Source of the DNA: Cyrtodaria siliqua
Lineage: Eukaryota > Mollusca > Bivalvia > Adapedonta > Hiatellidae
DNA: 64,000 bases
Assembly: GCA_037043455.1 (NCBI GenBank)
Contig: JAWPHD010004478.1
Span: forward strand, 62,001 to 126,000
Direction of reading: 5' to 3'
Below, piece by piece: positions 31,433 through 40,200 of the stretch. Below the pieces are notes generated by a model. It saw nothing but the letters and a program-made list of their open reading frames with translations, was not told the DNA's origin and ran no database searches. The translations under genes and the position numbers were made by a program. Every line of letters begins with the position of its first letter. Positions within the stretch are counted from its first letter, which is position 1.

Positions 31433-31744
31433 TTACTTTGAAAAGACTAAGTCATATGCATGATACCTATTTTTTTTGTTGTTTTTACATGGTTTCAATC
31501 CAAGTGGTCGAATATAATATGGTGGTTTAGCACTCTTCTCTAATTTATTTTTAAGATGATCAGGCGCCCATACTTCACCATTGTCTAATAATGTCAATAC
31601 CATGGATGGACCATATTCAGTATCTACTATTTTCGTATCTGTAATTTTGTATATTTTATTTAGTTCCAAGTCTGTCCATTTCTTTGTGCTATTTTGATAT
31701 TGCTCTTCAAGCAGTTCATCAAATTGTGCAGTTGTGATTTCCAT
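31433..31744 (-). CDS. Small OB-fold-like protein, possible ssDNA binder
   Basis: This 103-residue protein has the pattern of a compact beta-barrel: DLELNKIYKITDTKIVDTEY, then GPSMVLTLLDNGEVWAPDHL, then YYIRPLGLKPCKNNKKNRYH. The 'iYkI...TxYGpsmvLtL.dG.vWaPdhL' run with a Lys/Asn/Arg-rich tail suggests an OB-fold single-strand DNA-binding protein, which would serve replication by the protein-primed polymerase. This is inference from pattern only. It is divergent from the integrase across a 44-bp AT-rich spacer (31745-31788, containing 'gttatataaag'). Confidence 0.65.
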   Translation of the reverse strand: MEITTAQFDELLEEQYQNSTKKWTDLELNKIYKITDTKIVDTEYGPSMVLTLLDNGEVWAPDHLKNKLEKSAKPPYYIRPLGLKPCKNNKKNRYHAYDLVFSK

Positions 31745-31788
31745 TTTTTCTTTATAGTTATATAAAGTTTAATCTTTAGTAGAAAAAA

Positions 31789-32703
31789 ATGGAAAAGATT
31801 TATTACAGCCCAAAAGGATTTTGGAGAGGTTACACAGCAGTTAAAAAATTAGCAAAAGAGGCTGGTGTCAGTGAAAAAAAGGCATTAGAATTTTTAAAGA
31901 AACAAGCTGTGTGGCAGATTTATTTACCTGCGCCGAAGAAAATAATTAGACCCAGGTTTGATGTTTCTTCTAAAAATGGAGTGCATCAAGCTGATTTGTT
32001 ATTTCTGCCGCATGATACTTTTGGGATTGGTCGTGGACGCAAGACATATAAATATGCATTGACTGTTGTTGATATTGCAAGTAGATATAAAGAAGCAGAG
32101 CCACTAACTTCCAAGGATAGTAAAGAAGTTGCTAAAGCATTTGAAAAAATATACAGTCGACATTTGAAATATCCAAAGTTATTACAAGTGGATCCAGGCA
32201 GAGAATTCATGGGTGCAGTATCGCAATTAATGGCCAAACACAAAGTAAATATCAGACGAGGCAGAACAGAAATACACAGAGACCAAGCTTTAGTTGAAAG
32301 ATTTAACAGAACATTAGCTGAAAGATTGTTTGGTTATCAGTATGCTAAGGAAATAGATTCACAAAAACGTAATAGAGAATGGGTAAAGAGATTACCAGAA
32401 GTTGTTAAAGCCATAAATGCGGAGACAAAAAAGCCTCCTCCTGTTGAAACAAAAATATTAAAAGATGATCCCATCTGTATGAATGCAAGTGTAAGATATT
32501 TATATCAACCCGGGGAACAAGAAGGTGGAAGACGCAGAGCAACTGATCCAATGTGGAGTGTAGATATTCACAAGATTAAAAGTTATATGGTGACGCAAGG
32601 TATAAGAGTTTATTATTTGAAAGCACCAGCGCCACAGAGAGGATTTGTCAAAGAAGAATTACTTATTGTTCCTGCTGATACTCAAATTCATACGTTTTTA
32701 TAG
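31789..32703 (+). CDS. Retroviral-type integrase (rve, DDE)
   Basis: The 304-residue protein would cut the target and join the element ends, producing the short target duplication. The catalytic triad is visible: D69 in HQADLLFL, D135 in LQVDPGREF and E170 in HRDQALVERFNRTL, with 34 residues between the second and third. A short basic N-terminal region precedes the core, and about 110 C-terminal residues follow the core, including an RRRATDPMWSVD stretch where DNA or chromatin contacts might lie. I see no clear chromodomain. The frame is intact and all three acidic residues are present, so this could be an active enzyme. Its last 16 bp overlap the convergent polymerase gene. Confidence 0.92.
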   Translation: MEKIYYSPKGFWRGYTAVKKLAKEAGVSEKKALEFLKKQAVWQIYLPAPKKIIRPRFDVSSKNGVHQADLLFLPHDTFGIGRGRKTYKYALTVVDIASRYKEAEPLTSKDSKEVAKAFEKIYSRHLKYPKLLQVDPGREFMGAVSQLMAKHKVNIRRGRTEIHRDQALVERFNRTLAERLFGYQYAKEIDSQKRNREWVKRLPEVVKAINAETKKPPPVETKILKDDPICMNASVRYLYQPGEQEGGRRRATDPMWSVDIHKIKSYMVTQGIRVYYLKAPAPQRGFVKEELLIVPADTQIHTFL

Positions 32704-35700
32704 AAACCATGTGCATCAGTTGTAATTCCATCTTCTCGGATGTATCTTTTAGAGTAAAATGGTGATAGTGTTACTTTGTTTACTGTTATGCCGTATATTT
32801 GATGTTTTATTGATCGCATCATATTCATTTCATGGGTATATTTTTTCTTGTTAAATAGTGCATCTTTGTAGTTTTCAAAATTTATATGTTTTTTGACTAC
32901 ATAAGTTTTTACACCCTTTGCTTTTTTAATAATCTGCTCATCTGCTCTCAAAATCGAATATAGCTTGGGTCTTAATCCAACATACTCAGCTATAGCAACA
33001 CCAGCACATTCGTCTTTCATTTTACCCAATACTTTTTTGTTTGTATCATCATGCATTGGGTGATCTTGAGGATAATCACTCAAGTCATACTCATCTTTCA
33101 TTTCAGCCATGTCTTTGTATGCATCATCTGTTCTGATGTCTACAAGCAAGCTATCAGTATCTGTGTATAATAAAGTACAGTTATTTTTGTACCTTTTTTT
33201 CAAAGTATTATAATACCAATCATACATATGGTACTTTGATAAATCCAATACTGCCATTCCAACATAAATTGGTTTGTTTAATGTTAATTTTGTTTTGTTT
33301 ACATGTACTGCTGATAATTCATCTGAAAATTTTATACGCCTGTTAAAGTTGGGTTTGGCTATTATTTTTCTTATTTTTTCATTTTCAGAGCCGTCAGTTC
33401 TTACTAATTTTATGTCAGTTCGCTTTCTTAAATTTTCCATTGTTTTTCCAAATACTGAGTTATTCATAAGCTTGTAAAAATCTTTTTCAAATTGTGATTT
33501 AGCTTTTTTCCTGAGTTCTGTGTTTAAATTTATGTATGATGCCATCCATGTTTTTTCATTAAATTCTAATACTCTGTGTATTTTCTTTAGTTTCATGCCT
33601 AAAGATAAATACAGTTGCAGGTTTTTGTAATGTATCACATATTTTTCTTTGTCCCTAAGATTGGGAACTAGTTGTTCTGTATTTATCATGCCATTATTTT
33701 CTAACAGATCTGTTTGGTATTCAGACAACCATTCTTTTTTCACTGCTAATCTTTCCGGTGCAAGCGGATAGTCATTGTGAGCTTCATGAAGTTCTTTTGG
33801 ATATTCCAAATCAACTTCTAGAAAATATCCTTTTCCTTCTTTTGACTCTGGCAAGTTTTCTGATTCCACCCACTTGAAGCCAGAATATGGAAGCGGTTGA
33901 CTCATTGCCCAACCATAGAGGTTACAAGCATCATAAAACATTAAAAAGTTGTTTTCCTTGTTAGGGTTATAATCAACCACATGTGGATTGTTTGCTTTGG
34001 CATATCGTTTTGATACCATACTAATTCCACCACGCATACCTTTTTCTATAAATAAGTGCATGTCAATGTCTGTCAAAAGTTCCAATTCTATTTTTGAATG
34101 TTTAAGTAAAGCATCCCAAGATAATCCAGGTGCTGTATAGTAATGTAAAGCATCAAGTTTATATGCACTCATACATGTTTTTCTAAAAGTTTGAAACACA
34201 TCTGCTAGCAAAGTTACATCAGTTTTTAGATATAAATCATGATAGTCTCCAAGAGTTTTACAGTTAAACTCTTTCCATATTTTTTGAGCATATTTGTAAT
34301 CTTCGGGACTTATACTTTCATCTGAGAGACTACTGTAAAACTTTTCTATAGGTGGTAATTGTGTTTCCTTGAATTTTTCCATACTGTCCATATATTCGTA
34401 TGGATAAACACCTTTTCGTAAAAGTAAATCTGTTTGTTCCCCAAACTGATTTTTGGTAATTTTGAAATCAGATTTGTCTGTTGCTTTAACCAATTTTTCC
34501 AGAGACGAACCCATAAACTGAAAGCTATCCAAGAATCTAAGTTGTCCGGCACTAAATGAAATATACTTTTCAGCGTTGTTTGGAATGCATGTTATATTAC
34601 CTTTCATTTTATGTATTTTTTGCATGATGAGATGACTATCATATCCTTTGAGGTTGTGAAATATAACAGGAATAATTGTTTATTTGGTTTTATTTTTAGT
34701 TTTAGGTTGCAGTTTTTATGTGCTGCACCTCTGTATTCTCCTGTAAAATGACAGTGATCTCTTACTTTACAGTTTTTGCCACATTTCCTACCTATTTCAT
34801 TTTCGCATATCCAGCAGTGTGTTGCTTTTTCATAATCTTCCTCATTTTGTTGTGTCATAATTAAGGGTTTCGGGTGAGCAAATATTTTATTAATGTTGCT
34901 CTTTTCACATTCTAAGTGATTTAAACACTTTTCAACAGTATCTTCACCTCTGTAAATAACAGGTTCTTCAGCTTTTCCATCATATCTGACAACTTGATAT
35001 CCAAATCCACAAGCTTCGTGCACACTTGTAATTTCAGATTTCTTTCCAAATTTAATTGATTCCGGTTTGACTATACTTTCAAAATCAGCATATATTGCAT
35101 AAGGCACAGACATCTGATTTTGATGATTTTTAAATTTTACAGTATTTTTACCTTCTTTTGGCATTTCTATTCTGCAAGAATTTTTGTTGATACCATCACA
35201 GTCTTCTTTGTGTTTGGTAAGTAGTTCTTTTCCAGAATAGCCATGAAGACAACGATCGCAAAAGTAAGTTTTACCATGGTGTTTGTTTTGGTCATAGAGT
35301 AGTCTATTCAAAATTTTAATCCAGCCATAGTGATTTTTTGTTGTTAATGTTTTTGGTTCTTTGGAATAATCATCAGGGTTATAGTTGTCATCTATAATTC
35401 CTTCTTCATTATTTGGATCGTCTTTGTTTTCTGATTCAATCTCAGTGTCTTCAGATATTAAGATCAAATTAATTCGTTCAATATCTTTTGGTTGTTCTGA
35501 TATTTTATATGGAAAAACAGATACCTTTTTATTTTTTCCTGTTATGGTATATCCATAAACGTTGATAGCAAGATTATTTTGTTTTTCTACTTTGGTTATT
35601 TGAGAAATTGGAGTGGGAAAGTCAATACCATCCATATTCAACTTACCTATGTGTTTGTTATAACTAGATATCCTAGTTGGATTATTTTTATTAGGCCACA

Positions 35701-36521
35701 AAGCAGAAACCAATGCCACTTCCAAACACTTATTGTCTTCATTATTAACATTAATTATTGATTTTTTATCAGATACTGCTTTAGCTAGAGGAATATATGA
35801 AGAACCTTTTAATGGTTCATACTTTGCAAAATTTAAGTAAAACGTTACACAGTGATCAATCTCCAATCCAGATGCTGTGTTTGTAAATCGTTCAAGGCTC
35901 TCTTGTATATAAGCAGATGATTCATCGTAAAACTCATTTATTTTTTCAGAGGTTAAAATTGCATTTTGTTCACTGTGTAATACTGCTGTGGTGTATTTTT
36001 TGGTATCACCATCATCTTTGAATAAATTTACAGTAAGACCTAATTGAAACTTTAATCCATTCATCTTTGTCAGCTCTTTGCTTATTTGTTTTGTGATAAT
36101 GGATTTCTTATCACGGAATAGTTTGTTTTTGAGGGTCTTTGTATTTCTCGGCAGATATTTCGTATGCTTTAAAATAGCCACACATTGGTTTGTCAACCAG
36201 TTTTGATTCTTCTTTAGATTTTCTATCATTAAGCTCTTTCAGTTCATTTATAACATTGTCTCGTAATTTAGCATATTTCTGCTTTTGTTCATCTTGCAAT
36301 TTATCATATTTCTGCTTTTCTCGTTTACGTTGTTTCTTAGCACGTCGTCTCTTGAGTAAATTTTCTAATGTTTGAGAATTAACCTCTTTTGGAGTTTCCT
36401 TTGGAACTTCTTTAAGAGCATCTAGCCCCTTTCTAAGCTGATCATTATTAATTACTCCTTCCCGGTGTAATTGTAAAATGTAGCGAACGTCTTCGGTACT
36501 CATTTTTGTAATATATAGCAT
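32688..36521 (-). pseudogene. Protein-primed family B DNA polymerase, two frame breaks
   Basis: Read on the minus strand in three frames. The first piece, start to ~36120, gives an acidic/basic helical N-terminus; the ATG at 36503 (MSTEDVRY) is the likelier start, since 36521 lies in the AT-rich leader. The second piece, to about 34680, holds a C2-H-C zinc-finger-like motif (CDRC...H...C), the exonuclease I motif (YADFESI) and a second Cys/His cluster (CWIC...CKVRDHCHFTGEYRGAAH...C). The third piece holds polymerase motif A (YDACNLYGWAM), motif B region (LMNNSVFGKTMENL) and motif C (YTDTDSLLVDI). Total about 1270 residues, normal for Polintons. The breaks lie in short A runs (minus strand) at about 36121-36130 and 34679-34681. 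All catalytic motifs survive, so the damage is limited to these two indels, which may be real or consensus errors. Confidence 0.9.
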
Positions 36522-36575
36522 ATTAATTTTTTTTCTTTAAAATAAAAAAATATTTATTATAACAAGAAAAAGAAA
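36522..36575. promoter_or_regulatory. AT-rich divergent spacer between polymerase and zinc protein
   Basis: It contains 'gtaatatatagcatattaat' and 'aaaataaaaaaatatttatt', and separates the polymerase start from the ATG at 36576. TATATA-type motifs face both directions. Confidence 0.4.
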
Positions 36576-36863
36576 ATGGAAAACACTAAGAAAATTGAAA
36601 ACATTTGCCAATTTCTCAAAGTTGGAGATCACGAACCTTGTAAAAATAAACCAACAAAAGATTCAAACTACTGCAGTTTGCATAAATTCAGAATAAAGCA
36701 AAGTAAAGTTGTACCATGTCTAAAATGTGGAAAAGGTACAAGTGCAAAATATCAAATTTGTGTTGGTTGTGGTGCTCATATAGTTAGATTAAGACATAGA
36801 TACTGGGAAGTAGTAAAGCCGTATATTGTTGAATGTAATAGGCTGAAACATATAGAAATTTGA
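36576..36863 (+). CDS. Small Cys-rich zinc-binding protein of the Polinton
   Basis: This 95-residue protein carries two clusters of metal ligands: C-x10-C...C-x2-H (ICQFLKVGDHEPCKNK and YCSLHK) and a zinc-ribbon-like pair, PCLKCGKGT and ICVGCGAHIVRLRHRYW. The pattern 'PCLKCGxGTxxxxxxCxxCGA' looks like a zinc ribbon with a basic tail, so nucleic-acid binding is plausible. It is the outermost gene at the right end, 54 bp from the right TIR, and divergent from the polymerase. I recall similar small Cys-rich proteins in other molluscan Polintons, but no function. The frame is intact. Confidence 0.75.
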   Translation: MENTKKIENICQFLKVGDHEPCKNKPTKDSNYCSLHKFRIKQSKVVPCLKCGKGTSAKYQICVGCGAHIVRLRHRYWEVVKPYIVECNRLKHIEI

Positions 36864-36917
36864 TTTTCTAGTAAAAAATCATATTTTATTATATTCGTGT
36901 TTATTCGTTGATTTGGG

Positions 36918-37280
36918 TGTAATTTTGATAACAAATCAACAAATTTGTTTTGTATTAAAGAAACATTTTATAATCATATTACAAAAAAAGCAATATTTTT
37001 ATAATTTTGATAACTTATAAAAAAAATTAAACTTGCAATCTTCACTACCCCTATTTTAAAAAAGTTTTAATAAATCAAGTAAAATCACCATTTCATGGTG
37101 ATTTATTTAAAAAAAATTAAACTTGCAATCTTCACTACCCCTATTTTAAAAAAGTTTTAATAAATCAAGTAAAATCACCATTTCATGGTGATTTATTATA
37201 TATGTGTTTATTTTGGGGTCGTTCTGCTGCAATTCGAGGTAAAAAAAATTTACAACAGAACGCCCAAAATACATATATAT
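36918..37280 (-). repeat. Polinton right terminal inverted repeat
   Basis: It is complementary to 19177-19508. It holds two tandem 90-bp units (reference points 37031 and 37121, 'acttgcaatcttcactaccc') and the hairpin ATCACCAT-TTC-ATGGTGAT twice. It is ~31 bp longer than the left TIR because of an extra 'aatattgctttttttgtaat'-like segment (complement strand) in its inner part. Confidence 0.95.
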
Positions 37281-37285
37281 GTTTT

Positions 37286-38180
37286 AGTGTTTTTTTTAAT
37301 ATTTTTTCCATTTATTTTGATAAAATACCCATACATATCACTTTATTTATTTATTATTTCATACAAACGTATCATTACACTTAAATGGGTAAATAAAATA
37401 ATGAATAGCATTCAAAATATATGTTATTGGATTATTCCAGAAATCAGCAGTTTTACAGTTGTTTTTCCAACATTTTGACCCAAAAAAAAATAAATACATT
37501 TTGGGATTCACGAACATTTGGGGACCTTTTGAAAATAAGATGAAATGTATAAAATATCATTATACCTAATATGGTAAAAGAAAATAAGAGATATGCTAAA
37601 GAAACAATTATTTATTGAACTATTCCAGAAACTAGCAGTTTTAGTGTTTTTTTAAACTCTTTTTTCTATATTTTTTGCCAAAATACCCATATATATAGCC
37701 CTTTATTTATTTATTATTTCATACGAACATATCATTACACTTAAATAGGTAAATAAAATAATGAATAGCATTCAAAATATATGTTTATTGAATTATTCCA
37801 GAAATCATCAGTTTTACGGTTGTTTTTCCAACATTTTGACCCAGAAAAACAATACATTTAGGGATTCACGAACCTTTGGGGACCCTTTAAAAATAAGATG
37901 AAATGTATAAAATATCATTTTACCTAATATGGTAAAAGAAAATAAGAGATATGCTAAAGAAACAATGTTTTCCAGAACTGAACTATTCCAGAAATTAGCA
38001 GTTTTAATGGGGGTTTTAATCTTTTTTCTATATGTTTTGCCAAAAGACCCATATTTATCCCTGTATGTATTTATCATTTCATAGGAATATATCATTACAC
38101 TTAAATGGGTAAATAAAATAATGAATAAACATTAAAATATATTTTTATTGAATTATTCCAGAAATCAGCAGTTTTTGTTA
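37286..38180. repeat. dimeric ~360-bp satellite, right flank of the Polinton
   Basis: Half-unit markers 'attattccagaaatcagcag' or its variants occur near 37433, 37793 and 38153, and 'actattccagaaattagcag' variants near 37619 and 37981. This gives alternating spacings of about 172-188 bp and a ~360-bp dimer. The orientation is the same as in the left flank. Confidence 0.85.
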
Positions 38181-40200
38181 TTTGACCTTTTTGACCCGCA
38201 GGCTAAAAAAAAATATTTGCTTTTGTCCAGCGTTTCTAGATGGGTCTGGGATTTTGGTCTCTAGCTAGAAGGTAATAATCAAAAGATGCAATTTCCTGTG
38301 TTATAACATACAGTCATGTGCTCATATGCATTTTGCACAAAAACAAGGGGGCCAACATGGCCCTAAATCGATCACCTGAGGATCTTTGCAATAATGAAAA
38401 AAATGTCCTCTCGCAAATGCTGATTGAAGATGTTTTCAAGTCTTTCCTTATGTAAGTCTATGTAAAAACATGCAAAATCTCTACATACAAACTTTGACCC
38501 AGGGGTTGCAGACATCTTTGACCCCAGGGACTTCAAATGAGCAAACTTGATAGACCAGGGGTTAGCGGTCATTAATAATAATAAAAAAAACACGAGAACA
38601 AGAGGGCCTGTGGATGCTCTACAAGTTAAACAAGAAATCCGTGGATTCACATGTCTCGCCTTACGGGGGCTGGACTTAAAAATAAAAAGGTAAATGATGC
38701 TTAAATGAAAGTTTGTAAACATTTTAGTAACTAAAAACAATTGAGTTTGCCGTTTGTTGAGATGACATTTAAGTGCATTTGTTTAAAAACAAAATGCCAT
38801 TCTATTAAAAACAAGAGGCCCAAAAGGGGATGCTCTACTGGCTAAAACGGCTCTTATATCAAGGGTTGTTGACAAAAAATTCCCATCAGTAGTTTTTTTA
38901 AAACATTGCAAAAACAACAGGGATAGGATGGCCTTAGATCGCTCACCTGGTAATCATGGGCAATAAGTCTGCTGTGTCTAGTCTGGCATGGGCATTTTTT
39001 AATTTGTCCCACTTTTTTCTATGAATGAAATTTCATAAAATGAGTGGGAGGTGGGGTTTATATTAACATTCTAAACAAATATGGTAAAGATCAGATAAAA
39101 AATGAAGTAACTTCAGATTTAACAAAGGAAAATACAATATAGCATTTTTCAACAAATCAAGGGCCATAACCTGTCGTTACTAACTAGATCTAGCTGGTTT
39201 TCGAACTTGTCCAAAATTTCATTGATATATCATGCTTTGCACAACTAAACATCATACTGAGGCTTCCTGCCAAATTTTGTAGAAATCCAACAAGCCGTTT
39301 AGGAGGAGTAGCGCCAATAAGAAATTTAAAGTAAAAATGTCGAAGTGCCATAACTCTGTCATAAATCAGCAAACTGGACCAAAAGCGCGAAATGCACAAC
39401 TAGACATCTTACCGATGCTTGCTGCCAAGTTTCGTCGAAATCCAACAAGGCGTTTATGAGAAGTAGCGCCGACAAGAAATTTTAAAAAAAAATGTCAAGG
39501 GGCCGTAACTCCATCAAAAATCAATGAACCGGAAAAAAAGTGCAATAGGCACATTTATGCTTCCTGCCAACATGGCGTTAACACCAACAAAAATAAAAAA
39601 TATATAAAAAAATAATGAAATGAGAAAATTAAAAAAACAAATTAAAAAAAAACAACCTCAAACAAAAAAATAACAAATTCAAAATTCAAACAAATAAAAC
39701 AACAAGAAATCCGTGGATTCACATGTCTCGCCTAACGGGCTAAAACAGGTCTTTTAAAACAGGTCTGCGAAATATTGTAAAATCCAACAAGCCGTTTAGG
39801 AGGAGTAGCACCGACAAGAAATTTAAAGTAAAAATGTCAAAGTGCCATAACTCCGTCATACATCAGCAAACTGGAACAAAAGCGCGATATGCATAACTAG
39901 ACATCTTACCGATGCTTCCTGCCAAGTTTCGTCGAAATCCAACAAGGCGTTTAGGAGGAGTAGCGCTGACAAGAAATTTAAAAAAAAATGTCAAGGGGCT
40001 GTAACTCCATCAAAAATCAATGAACCGGGAAAAAAGTGCAATAGGCACAGCAATGCTTCCTGCTAACATGGCGTTAACAACAACAACAAAATTAAAAAAA
40101 AATAATAATGAAATAAGAAAATTAAAAAATAAAAATTTAAAAAAAAAATTTCAACAAAAGAAATAATTAAAACAAAATAATTAAAAAAAAAATAAAAAAT
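38181..40200. repeat. dispersed bivalve-type repeats
   Basis: Several recurring blocks are found, such as 'caagaggcccaaaaggggat', 'caagaaatccgtggattcac' (38630 and 39703), 'gccaagtttcgtcgaaatcc' (39425 and 39925) and 'aggagtagcgccaataagaa'. The block 39200-39540 is repeated at 39770-40020 with small changes. A-rich tracts separate the blocks. No gene is recognised. Confidence 0.7.

Larger units (their letters stand above)
19172..37285. mobile_element. Polinton/Maverick element with target site duplication
   Basis: The element proper is 19177-37280 (18,104 bp), flanked by GTTTT at 19172-19176 and 37281-37285. Both ends read ATATATATGTATTTTGGGC inward. The uninterrupted satellite reads 'gcagttttagtg' where the left flank gives 'gcagtttt' and the right gives 'gttttagtg', which is the expected empty site. 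Length, TIRs, a 5-bp duplication, a DDE integrase, protein-primed polymerase B, packaging ATPase and jelly-roll capsid proteins together define a Polinton/Maverick (adintovirus-like) element. Gene order from the left: membrane protein (-), disrupted small gene (-), penton-like (-), 422-aa (+), 456-aa (-), capsid (+), ATPase (+), membrane protein (-), four small genes (+), OB-like (-), integrase (+), polymerase (-), zinc protein (+). Confidence 0.95.
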
